The translations under genes and the position numbers were made by a program. Below the pieces are notes generated by a model, which saw nothing but the letters and a program-made list of their open reading frames with translations, did not search any database and was not told the DNA's origin. This document shows, piece by piece, positions 9,558 through 17,834 of a DNA stretch of 64,000 nucleotides. This DNA comes from Armatimonadota bacterium (lineage in GTDB: Bacteria; Armatimonadota; Zipacnadia; UBA1398; JAKPQA01). Location: assembly GCA_029547025.1 (NCBI GenBank), contig JAKPQA010000022.1, positions 29,105 through 93,104 on the forward strand, read 5' to 3'. Position 1 is the first letter of the stretch. The number at the start of each line of letters is the position of its first letter.

Positions 9558-10615
9558 CGCCGCCGGGCCCAGGGCCCCATGGACACCATGCTGGCGTGAA
9601 CGAGGTGGCCCTCCCACGTCAGTGCCTGGCCGGCAACGGGGCCCCGCCCGTCCAGAACGTAGGTCTCACCTAGGCCAATCGACGGCACGGGCCGCCGGCG
9701 CGCCGAGGCCACCGATGCCAGGGCACCAGCCGCCTCGTCCGTCGATACCCATCCGTCGTTTGAGAAGCCGCTGCGGACTGCTTCGATAAGGTAGGAGTTG
9801 AGTAGCTTCGGCCACATGGCCTCGAACAGCCGGGGACTGCCATACACGTCCACGCCCGCGATGCGGCCGCTGATCGCGCACACCATGCCGACACGGCTCG
9901 GCCCCGTCGCGCGCCCTCTGAGCGCCGCGCCGGCCATGGCGTCCAGCCGCGCCTGCACCTTCTCGTCCTGGACCACCGTGCCGTAGGACGTTCCCCGCTG
10001 CTGGCGTTCCGGGAACGCTCGCTGGACGGACTCGATCTCATCCCACACCTGCTGCTGGTTACCCCGCACGGCCAGCCCCCGCAACGTGGGCGAACCGAGG
10101 GCGTCCATCCAGCCAAACACATCGCTCTCACCCGTGTTCCGGCCCTTCTCGGCGCAGAAGACCGACACACGGATCGTCTCGCCCGGCGGCGCCAGGAAGC
10201 TGAACTGGCTGAAGCGGTTCTGGTAGCCCCCGCCGCCGAAGAAGTCGCCGCCCTGCGCAAAGACGGGCGAGCGGCCGTCGTTGCGCAGCATCAGGCTGAA
10301 CTGGTCCATGCGATGGATCTCGCGGATCTCGATCTCGCCACGCCCATAGGCCTCGGCCAGCGTGCTGACGTAGGCCGTCAGGAGCACTTCGGGCGGCGCG
10401 TCGATGGGAAAGAACTGAATGGGACCATCGGAGATGGACTGCTGGACCATGGCGTGGGTGATGAAGTAGCTGATGGGATCTCGCGGCAGTTGCCCGAGGT
10501 CGTCGGGCTCGACACTGCCATGGGTCGCCTGGCCAATCACGTTGGCGCTCGAGGGGAGGACGGCGCTCGCCAGAGCCAGCGCCAGAGCCGTCAGAAGGAA
10601 GCGATTGAGCCGCAT
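9554..10615 (-). CDS. Exported DUF6569 (ARPP-1-like) domain protein
   Basis: A protein of about 353 residues. An N-terminal signal peptide (RFLLTALALALASAV ending near SSANV) precedes a domain resembling the ARPP-1/DUF6569 family. Telling stretches are FAQGGDFFGGGGYQNR (the family usually has a GEE..GAKQNR-like segment), VFCAEKGRN, NQQQVWDEIESVQ and GTSYGTVVQD. The function of that family is unknown. ATG at 10615 is chosen because it begins the signal peptide; an in-frame TTG at 10648 would add 11 residues. It is convergent with the previous gene and separated by 251 bases from ftsQ, so it is probably transcribed alone. The family assignment is by eye and moderate. Confidence 0.6.
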   Translation of the reverse strand: MRLNRFLLTALALALASAVLPSSANVIGQATHGSVEPDDLGQLPRDPISYFITHAMVQQSISDGPIQFFPIDAPPEVLLTAYVSTLAEAYGRGEIEIREIHRMDQFSLMLRNDGRSPVFAQGGDFFGGGGYQNRFSQFSFLAPPGETIRVSVFCAEKGRNTGESDVFGWMDALGSPTLRGLAVRGNQQQVWDEIESVQRAFPERQQRGTSYGTVVQDEKVQARLDAMAGAALRGRATGPSRVGMVCAISGRIAGVDVYGSPRLFEAMWPKLLNSYLIEAVRSGFSNDGWVSTDEAAGALASVASARRRPVPSIGLGETYVLDGRGPVAGQALTWEGHLVHASMVSMGPWARRR

Positions 10616-10866
10616 CGGGTGACCACTTCCCATCCGCAGAAGCGACAAACGCGCGAGGGCCGCCGGGGAGTCGGAAGCAAGCTTCCGCCGGCAGGCGAGC
10701 CGGACCGGTCAAGGGAGCCTCTGCGCATCGCTCTAGGCCTTGGACGCGCTCGCCGTGACAGTGGTTCCCATGGCACAGGCCGGGCCATGCGGGAGCAGGC
10801 TGGCACGCGACGCGGCAACTTCCCGCACCAAGTTCGTCGGAGAGGACCCACCAGCCACTCGGGGAT
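10616..10866. other. Intergenic region after ftsQ, with small inverted repeats
   Basis: No coding sequence is seen here. A perfect 7-base inverted repeat, CGGAAGC-aa-GCTTCCG, lies at 10672-10687, and a 6-base one, CATGGC...GCCATG, at 10769-10789. Either might end the division-cluster transcript, but neither has a T-run. Nothing like ftsA or ftsZ, which commonly follow ftsQ, is present. Confidence 0.35.
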
Positions 10867-11721
10867 CTAGCGAGGAGTTGCCCATCCCTCGACGGAGTCG
10901 GGCTGGCCGCGGTGAGGGGCCGCATGCGAGGGAGAGCTCGCCTGAGGGTTCGCCGAGGTGGCTGACTGGTCCGTGCGCGCGCTGCGCCGGGCCATCACGC
11001 CGGCCTCCGGGAGTTCGACATCGACATAGTCGATCGGGCCGGAGTCCGTCACGTCCATGGCTGCGCGCGCCACGGCCAGCTTGCGTTCGACACGCACCGG
11101 CCAGCCCAGTTTGATGAGCATCCCGTCGGGCAGTGCGGCGTTCACCCGGCCATCGGGAAGGAAATCGATCTTCCGAAGCCGCGGTAGGCCGAGGGCTCGA
11201 GCGCACTCGACGAGCTCGCGAGCGGTGGCGATCTCGCGGAGGCCGATGCGCCACCCATGGTCCGCCGCGAGCGGGGTCACACCCGTCAGGAGCACGAGGC
11301 CTGGCGGCTCATCACACCGGCCAAAGAGCACTCCATCCCGGTCGACGACGCCGAATCGGCCACCGTCGAGGCGGACACAAGCGAACGGCGCGCGCGGCCG
11401 CAACCGCACGTCGAGGCCATTGGGCAAGTGGCGGTGGGCCTCAACCTCGGCCACGCGCGGATCGGACCGGATACCGGCAATCATATCGCCCACCCGCGCC
11501 CACAGCACGTTCTGCCCCACCGGGGCATGGCTCTGCGCTGTCAGGGTGAGGTGCCGCGGGCCCCGGAGCGTCACCTGGCCGATATCGAATGCCGGCGATG
11601 TGCTCAAGTACACCAGCACACCCGCCACCAGCCCAAGCACTGCCCCCAAACCCCAGACGGGCCGACGGCGCTTGGGTCGTGGAGCCCGCCGCGGCCGGGC
11701 CGGGGTTCCTCGCTCCCTCAA
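10867..11721 (-). CDS. ftsQ: Cell division protein FtsQ/DivIB
   Basis: A bitopic divisome protein of 284 residues linking FtsL/FtsB to septal murein synthesis. Visible are a very basic cytoplasmic N-terminus, one membrane segment (LGAVLGLVAGVLVYLS), a POTRA domain starting at FDIGQVTLRG, a beta domain including DRDGVLF and LPDGRVNAAL, and a long Ser/Ala/His-rich tail. Sequence conservation in FtsQ is weak. The call rests on topology, the POTRA start and the position right after murC. The TTG start at 11721 overlaps the murC stop by 4 bases (TTGA). No ftsA or ftsZ follows. Confidence 0.85.
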   Translation of the reverse strand: MRERGTPARPRRAPRPKRRRPVWGLGAVLGLVAGVLVYLSTSPAFDIGQVTLRGPRHLTLTAQSHAPVGQNVLWARVGDMIAGIRSDPRVAEVEAHRHLPNGLDVRLRPRAPFACVRLDGGRFGVVDRDGVLFGRCDEPPGLVLLTGVTPLAADHGWRIGLREIATARELVECARALGLPRLRKIDFLPDGRVNAALPDGMLIKLGWPVRVERKLAVARAAMDVTDSGPIDYVDVELPEAGVMARRSARTDQSATSANPQASSPSHAAPHRGQPDSVEGWATPR

Positions 11722-13136
11722 GACGAGTCCTCCTCGGCAACCAGGGCCTCGCCTATGCTGCGGACATCACCCGCGCCCATAGTCACAATAAGGTCGCCCG
11801 CCCGGCCCAGTTCACGCACGCGCTGCAGGGCCTGGGGGTTACCGCCCACGAACTCGACCCACGGGTGATTGCCCGCGTCCCGAATCTGTTGGGCGAGGTC
11901 GCGTCCGCTGATGTCCCCCGTGGAGCCCTCCCGCGACCCATAGATCTCGGTCACGAGCACCACGTCGGCGTCACCAAACGCCCGGGCGAAATGATCCAGC
12001 AGGAGCCGAGTGCGGCTGAACAGGTGGGGCTGAAACACGACGATCCGGCGAGTAGCCACGGTGGCAAGCCGAGCCGCATGGAGCGTTGCACGGACCTCCG
12101 TGGGGTGATGAGCATAGTCGTCAATCACCGTGGCGCCGCGCCACCGGCCCAGTCTCTCGAACCGCCGACGGATGCCTCGGAACGATGCCACCGCTTCGCG
12201 AATGGCCTCGACCCCGCAACCCACATGCATCGCCATGGACACGGCGCCGGCGAGGTCGACCGCGTAGTGCTCGCCCAACAGGGGTGACACCCAGTCTCCC
12301 AGGTCGGTGGCCCCCGGCCCCGACAAATGGAAGGCCGACCGGTCTTGCTCCATCCGGAACCCGCTCACACGAAAGTCGGCTGACGGGTCGAACCCGAAGG
12401 TGACCACCGGACAGGGCGCGGCATCGCGCAGCGAGAGGGCATTGGGGCAGTCAGCACCCAGCGCCACGCACCCGTTCGGCGAGACCAGTGCCACAAACGC
12501 GCCAAAGGCATCCACCACATCCGTCAGACCGGCGTAGACGTCCAGATGCTCGGCCTCGACATTGGTGACGATGGCCGCGGCAGGGCGGTAGTTCACGAAC
12601 GACCGGTCGCTCTCGCACGACTCCACTACGGCGTAGCGCCCGTTCCCCAACCGGGTGTTCGAACCCCAGGCGACGCTACTTCCACCCAGGAGCACGAGCG
12701 GGTCAAGGCCGCTGCACTCCAGGATGTGCCCAAGGAGGCCTGTGGTGGTGGTCTTCCCGTGCGTGCCTGCTACGGCGAGCATGTCATAGCCGCGCACCGT
12801 GTACGCCAGCAGCTCGGAACGATGCCAGAGACGCAGACTGCGGCGCCGAGCCTCCAGCACCTCGGGGTTGTCGTCTCGGACCGCGGTCGACACCACCACC
12901 GTGTCCACCGTCTCGCCGATGTGTGCCGCCGAGTGTCCGACGAACACGTTCGCACCAAGCTGCCTCAGCTCCCGGACCGTTGCCGAGTCCGATGCATCGG
13001 ATCCCGAGACGGCCATGCCCCGATCGAGCAGCACGCGCGCCAGACCGCTCATCCCGACGCCACCGATGCCGATCAGATGGACCTGGTCTAGGTCCAGGTT
13101 ATCCCAGCGGCCGTCCCGCACCACCCGATCTCCCAT
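11718..13136 (-). CDS. murC: UDP-N-acetylmuramate--L-alanine ligase
   Basis: Adds L-alanine to UDP-MurNAc, using ATP, in the cytoplasm. The 472 residues show the N-terminal GIGGVGMSGLA nucleotide-sugar loop, the Mur ligase ATP loop AGTHGKTTTTG, and DDYAHHPTEV in the C-terminal domain. ATG at 13136 is preferred over longer in-frame options because GGGGGAAGG sits about 10 bases upstream. This makes murC overlap the end of murG by 38 bases. It lies between murG and ftsQ in the cell-wall cluster and is surely co-transcribed. murB, often the neighbour, is absent here. Confidence 0.95.
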   Translation of the reverse strand: MGDRVVRDGRWDNLDLDQVHLIGIGGVGMSGLARVLLDRGMAVSGSDASDSATVRELRQLGANVFVGHSAAHIGETVDTVVVSTAVRDDNPEVLEARRRSLRLWHRSELLAYTVRGYDMLAVAGTHGKTTTTGLLGHILECSGLDPLVLLGGSSVAWGSNTRLGNGRYAVVESCESDRSFVNYRPAAAIVTNVEAEHLDVYAGLTDVVDAFGAFVALVSPNGCVALGADCPNALSLRDAAPCPVVTFGFDPSADFRVSGFRMEQDRSAFHLSGPGATDLGDWVSPLLGEHYAVDLAGAVSMAMHVGCGVEAIREAVASFRGIRRRFERLGRWRGATVIDDYAHHPTEVRATLHAARLATVATRRIVVFQPHLFSRTRLLLDHFARAFGDADVVLVTEIYGSREGSTGDISGRDLAQQIRDAGNHPWVEFVGGNPQALQRVRELGRAGDLIVTMGAGDVRSIGEALVAEEDSS

Positions 13137-14250
13137 GCTCACAACCTTCCCCCACCATATCAAGCAACACGGCCGCGATGTGATCTGCGGCGTCTGGGCG
13201 GCCACATGCCCGAGCGGCCGCGGCCATCGATGCCAGCCGGTCTCCCTCCAGGAGAGCCCGGATCTCGGCGACCAACGACTCTCCCGTAAGTACGCCGTCC
13301 TGGATGATCGTACCTCCTCCGGATTGGGCCACGGCCTCGGCGTTCTTGGCCTGGTGACCGAGGGCGAAGGGATAGGGCACGTAGATTCCCGGTATGCCCA
13401 CTGCGGTCAGCTCGCCGACGGTTCCCGCCCCGCTGCGGCACAGGCAGACGTCGGCCGCCGCCAGGGCCAGGTGCATGGTGCCCTCCAGGTAGGGCCTGAC
13501 TTGGTAGTGGGCCAGGACATCAGGCGGCAGGGCCTCCCTTCCCGCGCGGACCCGGTCCCAATCCGCTGGTCCGGTGATGTGCAGAATCTGGAGGGCCAGC
13601 TCGCAGACCAAAGCGCTCGCCCCGGTGAGCACGGCGTCGTTCAGCCGCCGTGCCCCCTGGCTGCCCCCCAGCACCAAGAGCGTTCGGCGATCAGCCGCAA
13701 GACCGAAGGCCGCCAGGCCCTCGGCCCGCGACGCCGACCCGATCTCACCGCGGATCGGGTTGCCGGTATGGATGGCGTCGGGGCGTCCCAAGGCCGCGGC
13801 CGCCTCGGGGTAGCCCACGGTGACCCGGGTGGCCAGTCGCGCGAGCCGCCGGCTCGCGCGACCCGGCGACGCGTCCAGGTCATGAATCAGGGTCGGGATG
13901 CCCAGATGTGCGGCGGCATAGACCACGCACGCACTGGCGTAGCCACCCGTACCAAAGACCGCCGCCGGGCGGACGCGCCGCAGCAACCACCATGCTTGGC
14001 AACAGCCGAGTGCCAGGGCGCCCATGGCCGTGAGGGTGGCCAGCGACCTGCGGGTCGGCAAGGGGCGGGCGATGATGAACATCGAAGGGATCCAGTGATC
14101 CTTCATTACCCGCCGTTCAACGCCGCGGCGGGCCCCAACGTACATCAACTCCAGCGGAACTGGCGCGGGGCGGCGTGAGAGGGCCTCGGCCACCGCCAGG
14201 AGGGGGTACAGGTGCCCTCCGGTACCCCCGCCGGTCATCAAGATGCGCAA
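13099..14250 (-). CDS. murG: Lipid II synthase MurG (UDP-GlcNAc transferase)
   Basis: Transfers GlcNAc from UDP-GlcNAc to lipid I on the inner face of the membrane. The 383 residues have a GT-B fold: the first glycine loop TGGGTGGHLYP at the N-terminus, a second glycine loop GGSQGARRLN, and CRSGAGTVGELTAVG followed by YPFALGHQAKNA in the donor site. The start is TTG at 14250 (an ATG lies four codons later), with GAGGGGGAG upstream. Its first 134 bases overlap the ftsW reading frame, an unusually long overlap discussed in the findings. The 3' end overlaps murC. Confidence 0.95.
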   Translation of the reverse strand: MRILMTGGGTGGHLYPLLAVAEALSRRPAPVPLELMYVGARRGVERRVMKDHWIPSMFIIARPLPTRRSLATLTAMGALALGCCQAWWLLRRVRPAAVFGTGGYASACVVYAAAHLGIPTLIHDLDASPGRASRRLARLATRVTVGYPEAAAALGRPDAIHTGNPIRGEIGSASRAEGLAAFGLAADRRTLLVLGGSQGARRLNDAVLTGASALVCELALQILHITGPADWDRVRAGREALPPDVLAHYQVRPYLEGTMHLALAAADVCLCRSGAGTVGELTAVGIPGIYVPYPFALGHQAKNAEAVAQSGGGTIIQDGVLTGESLVAEIRALLEGDRLASMAAAARACGRPDAADHIAAVLLDMVGEGCEHGRSGGAGRPLG

Positions 14251-15397
14251 CAGCTTCTCCCCCTCGGGGCCTTAGCCCCGCCGTGCGCGACGCGCTGAGC
14301 AGCAGACCCACGGCGGCCAGCGTCATGGTCAGCGACGACCCGCCGCAACTAATGAATGGCAAGTTGACACCTGTCGCGGGAATCAGGTCGGTGACCACCA
14401 GCATGTTGGCCAGCGCCTGACCCGCCAGGCCGATGGTTAGCCCCCCCGCAGTCAGGGCCGAGAACGCATCGGGCGATGTCCGCGCCACTCGGCAACCGCA
14501 GTGAAGCAACCAGCCATACAGCAGGATCACCCCGACCGCGCCGACAAATCCCAGCTCCTCGCCCACGATGGCAAAGATAGCGTCGTTGTACCCAAAGGGC
14601 ACATGACCGAACTTCTCAATACTGCCGGCCAGACCCGTGCCCCTCAGACCGCCGTTCCCAAAGGCCATGAGGCAGTTCTGGGTCTGGTAGTTGCGTGCCT
14701 CGATGGGCACGGCCACGGGAAATGGCTTGCGCTCGAACCGATCGAGCATGTAGTCCGTGCGCAGGACCACCCATGCGAGCGCAGCGACCCCCAGCACCCC
14801 GATCAGAGCCAGGTCGCGAAAGCGAAGGCCAGCCAGGAACATCACCGCCAAGCTGGTCAGCATCACGAGGAGCGCCGTGGACAAGTTGGGCTCCGCCACG
14901 ATCAGGCCGAGCACCAGCACCAGCGGAATCAGGCATAGCAGCAGGAAGCTCTGGTAGTCGCGGGCCCCCCGACGCTGGACCGAGCCCACCCGGGCCATCC
15001 AGAGCACCAAAGCGACCTTGGCGACCTCCGAGGGCTGGAATTGGTACCCGAGGATCCGCACCCAGCGCCGGGCACCATTGGCACTCACCCCGATACCCGG
15101 CACAAAGACGAGCACGAGCAGTGCCACCGAAACGGCCAACAGGATGGGCGCGGCGTTGAAGTGAGCCCTCGGGCCAAGGCGCCACAGTAGCAGCAGGAGC
15201 CCACACCCGCCGATGCCCGCACTCAGCTGGCGCAGCAACAGGCCGTAGGTGTCGCCGGTACCGTCCCCTCCTGTCAGCACCGCGTAGCTCGAACTGAAGG
15301 TCATGACGAGGCCGATGCCCACCAGAGCCAGGGTGATGAGGGGGATCGCGGGATCTCCCGGTCCACACGGGACTCGCGGCTGGCTGGCGTGGGTCAT
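14117..15397 (-). CDS. ftsW: Septal peptidoglycan polymerase FtsW (SEDS family), with an odd C-terminal tail
   Basis: A SEDS polytopic membrane glycosyltransferase that polymerises lipid II together with FtsI. About ten hydrophobic segments and the SEDS landmarks are visible: GNGGLRGTGLAGS, GYNDAIFAIVGEELGF and LPFISCGGSS near the end. ATG at 15397 is chosen because AGGGGG lies 8 bases upstream; a GTG two codons earlier is possible. The conserved part ends near LLLSASRTAG. The last 50 or so residues are Arg/Pro/Gly-rich and lie mostly in sequence that encodes murG in another frame. A TAA at 14274-14272 in the neighbouring frame would give the usual ending, so an indel is possible. Confidence 0.9.
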   Translation of the reverse strand: MTHASQPRVPCGPGDPAIPLITLALVGIGLVMTFSSSYAVLTGGDGTGDTYGLLLRQLSAGIGGCGLLLLLWRLGPRAHFNAAPILLAVSVALLVLVFVPGIGVSANGARRWVRILGYQFQPSEVAKVALVLWMARVGSVQRRGARDYQSFLLLCLIPLVLVLGLIVAEPNLSTALLVMLTSLAVMFLAGLRFRDLALIGVLGVAALAWVVLRTDYMLDRFERKPFPVAVPIEARNYQTQNCLMAFGNGGLRGTGLAGSIEKFGHVPFGYNDAIFAIVGEELGFVGAVGVILLYGWLLHCGCRVARTSPDAFSALTAGGLTIGLAGQALANMLVVTDLIPATGVNLPFISCGGSSLTMTLAAVGLLLSASRTAGLRPRGGEAVAHLDDRRGYRRAPVPPPGGGRGPLTPPRASSAGVDVRWGPPRR

Positions 15398-15409
15398 GGG
15401 CACCGCCCC

Positions 15410-16828
15410 CTACTCATTCCCGGCTCCCGCCGGCTCGAACCCCGGCAGCTCCGCGGCCGCACGTTCGAAGGCCACCCCGCGGGCCTTGTAGTTCTCGAAC
15501 AAGTCAAAGCTCGCACACGCAGGCGACAGGATGAGATAGTCCCCCGGTCGGGCCAGGGCGAACCCGACGCGCACCGCCTCGTCCATGCTCTGCGCCTCGC
15601 GGATGCACTTCAGCCCCGCCCGCCGCGCGGCATCCGCAATCTCATGCGCTGTGGCCCCCAGAACCACGAGCGCCCGAGCGCGCCGTGCCAAACACTCGCC
15701 CAGGGGCGCGTAGTCGGCTCCCTTGCTGCTCCCGCCAGCGATCAGCACCGCGGGCCCGTCGAGGCCCTCGAGCCCCCGCACCGTCGCGCCGACGTTCGTG
15801 CCCTTCGAGTCGTTAATAAGCACAACTCCGCCGGCCGAACCAACGCGGCGAAACGTATGCGGGGCCGGCTCGAACACCCTCAACGCCCGCTGCACGCCCT
15901 CCGCCGTCGCCCCAGCCGCCATCGACAGCGCGCTCGCCGCCAGCACGTTCTCGAGGTTGTGCCGACCGACCAGGCGAATCCCGTCCACCCGGCACAGCTC
16001 CGTCACCGCACCACCCACCGCATGCACCACGCATCCATCGGCGACATACGCCCCATCCGTCACCGGTCCATCGGTGGAGAACCACCAGACGCGCGACCGG
16101 AGTCGGGGGAGCACCGAACGGCACGCCTCGTCGGCGGCGTTGAGTACCGCGACATCGGCTGGCGTCTGCCGCTGAAACAGCCGTGCCTTCGCGCTCACAT
16201 AGGACTGCACCGTCGGGTGCCGGTCTCGGTGGTCGTCGGTGATGTTGAGTAGTGCCGCCGCGCGGGGCCGAAACCACTCGGTCGCCTCGAGCTGAAAGCT
16301 GCTCACCTCGGCCACGAACCACGTCTGGTCGCGCGCGGCCTCCGGGACGTCCGCCACCACCCCGATCAGCGGGGCCCCGATGTTCCCACAGACGCGAACC
16401 GGCACACCCGTCTGCGCCAGCATCTCCCCGGTGAGGGCCGTCGTCGTCGACTTGCCATTCGTGCCTGTCACGCCGATCACCGCGATGCCGGGCCAGAGGC
16501 GGAAAGCCGCCTCGATCTCGCTGATCACCTCGACGCCTCGCTCGCGCGCCGGCCCAAAGTACGGTGACTCGATGGGAACCCCAGGGCTCGTAACCACCAC
16601 CGCGTGGTCGCCCAGGCCGTCATGAGTGCCCAGCCGCACGGTGCAGCCCATGCTGCGAGCTCTCCGCAGCGCGTCCTCCGGAATCGCCGACTCCTCGCGT
16701 GTGTCATAGAGGGTCACTTCGGTGCCGAGGCTCAGGAGCACCCGAGCGGTCTCGAGCCCCGTCACGCCGGTCCCCACCACGGCGACTCGCGATCCCCTCC
16801 CGCTCAGCCCGTGCCAACCCATCGCCAT
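15410..16828 (-). CDS. murD: UDP-N-acetylmuramoylalanine--D-glutamate ligase
   Basis: Adds D-glutamate to UDP-MurNAc-L-Ala. The 472 residues show the Rossmann-like N-terminus VAVVGTGVTGLETA, the ATP loop GVTGTNGKSTTT, the central AEVSSFQLEA and the C-terminal NDSKGTN and LSPACASFDLFENYKARG. The frame stays open far upstream into mraY, but only the part from ATG 16828 (or TTG 16843) gives a normal MurD. A GAGAGGA lies about 13 bases before the ATG. It follows mraY by 35 bases and precedes ftsW by 12, as in most division/cell-wall clusters. Confidence 0.95.
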   Translation of the reverse strand: MAMGWHGLSGRGSRVAVVGTGVTGLETARVLLSLGTEVTLYDTREESAIPEDALRRARSMGCTVRLGTHDGLGDHAVVVTSPGVPIESPYFGPARERGVEVISEIEAAFRLWPGIAVIGVTGTNGKSTTTALTGEMLAQTGVPVRVCGNIGAPLIGVVADVPEAARDQTWFVAEVSSFQLEATEWFRPRAAALLNITDDHRDRHPTVQSYVSAKARLFQRQTPADVAVLNAADEACRSVLPRLRSRVWWFSTDGPVTDGAYVADGCVVHAVGGAVTELCRVDGIRLVGRHNLENVLAASALSMAAGATAEGVQRALRVFEPAPHTFRRVGSAGGVVLINDSKGTNVGATVRGLEGLDGPAVLIAGGSSKGADYAPLGECLARRARALVVLGATAHEIADAARRAGLKCIREAQSMDEAVRVGFALARPGDYLILSPACASFDLFENYKARGVAFERAAAELPGFEPAGAGNE

Positions 16829-16863
16829 CCCCAGTCCCGACAATCCTCTCCGCAGCGAAACCA

Positions 16864-17829
16864 CTAATGGACCAGGAGCGCCAACCCCACGGCCAGACAC
16901 GAGGCGGCCAGTGAAGCGGCCCAGAAGCCCTTCACAATCGCCGTCTCCCCGTGACCAACCAGCTCGAAATGATGGTGAAGTGGCGACATGCGAAACACTC
17001 GCCGGCCGGTGGTCTTGAACGAGACGACCTGGATGATCACCGACAGAGCCTCGGCCGCCAGGACGGCGCCTGCCACCGCGAGAAACCACTCGATCCCACC
17101 AAAGATCGCCAGCGCCGATAGTGCCCCACCCAGCCCCAGCGATCCCGTGTCCCCCATCCAGATCCGCGCAGGACTCAGGTTGAAGCGCAGGAACCCCACA
17201 CACGCCCCCGCCACCGCTGCCGCGGCCACACCGCAGGCCTCAGGCCCCACCGACAAGCACACCGTCATCACGGCGAGGAGTGTGGGCACCAAGGAGCCCG
17301 CCGCGAGGCCATCCAGCCCATCCGTCAGGTTCACCGCGTTGGTGACGGCCATGGCGACAAATGCTCCGAGGACGTAATAGCCCCAGCCCAAGTGCGCGAC
17401 GGAGCCGCTGGGCAGAGACAGCCCGTCCGGGCGACCGAGCACTCGGTGGGCATAGAGCGCCAGCCCGGCGCCCAGAAGAGCCTGTATCACGAGCTTCTCG
17501 CGCGCCTTCAGGCCCCGGCCTCTGGACGAGCGAATCTTGCGCAGGTCATCGGCGAGCCCGAGCAGGCCGAAGAGCGCCATGGACAACACCACGCCAACCA
17601 CTTCGGGCTTCCAGATCACCACGGCCATCCCGGCGCAGGCCGATGGAAGGATGAACCCACCGCCCATGCTCGGCGTGCCCACCTTGCGCAGGTGGGTCTG
17701 CGGCACATCCTCACGGGGGCGCGCATCGGGCTGGCGGCGGCGAGCCCAAGCAATGGTCGAAGGGCCCAGTGCCCAGGCAACGCTCGTGGCCACGAAGAAG
17801 GCCACGGCGGCGGCGGCGATCCAAAACAT
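16864..17829 (-). CDS. mraY: Phospho-N-acetylmuramoyl-pentapeptide transferase MraY
   Basis: Forms lipid I by moving phospho-MurNAc-pentapeptide to undecaprenyl phosphate. The 321-residue protein has about ten membrane segments and all the family marks: GTPSMGGG, LADDLRKIR, NAVNLTDGLDGLA, MGDTGSLGLGG and the histidine-rich SPLHHHFEL near the end. The ATG at 17829 follows murF by 5 bases. It is slightly short for the family (about 320-360), with no part evidently lost. Confidence 0.96.
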   Translation of the reverse strand: MFWIAAAAVAFFVATSVAWALGPSTIAWARRRQPDARPREDVPQTHLRKVGTPSMGGGFILPSACAGMAVVIWKPEVVGVVLSMALFGLLGLADDLRKIRSSRGRGLKAREKLVIQALLGAGLALYAHRVLGRPDGLSLPSGSVAHLGWGYYVLGAFVAMAVTNAVNLTDGLDGLAAGSLVPTLLAVMTVCLSVGPEACGVAAAAVAGACVGFLRFNLSPARIWMGDTGSLGLGGALSALAIFGGIEWFLAVAGAVLAAEALSVIIQVVSFKTTGRRVFRMSPLHHHFELVGHGETAIVKGFWAASLAASCLAVGLALLVH

Positions 17830-17834
17830 GGCAG

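Noticed and set aside
16829..17203. N-terminal extension of the murD frame into mraY
   Set aside because: It covers conserved MraY sequence and would add about 125 residues not found in MurD.
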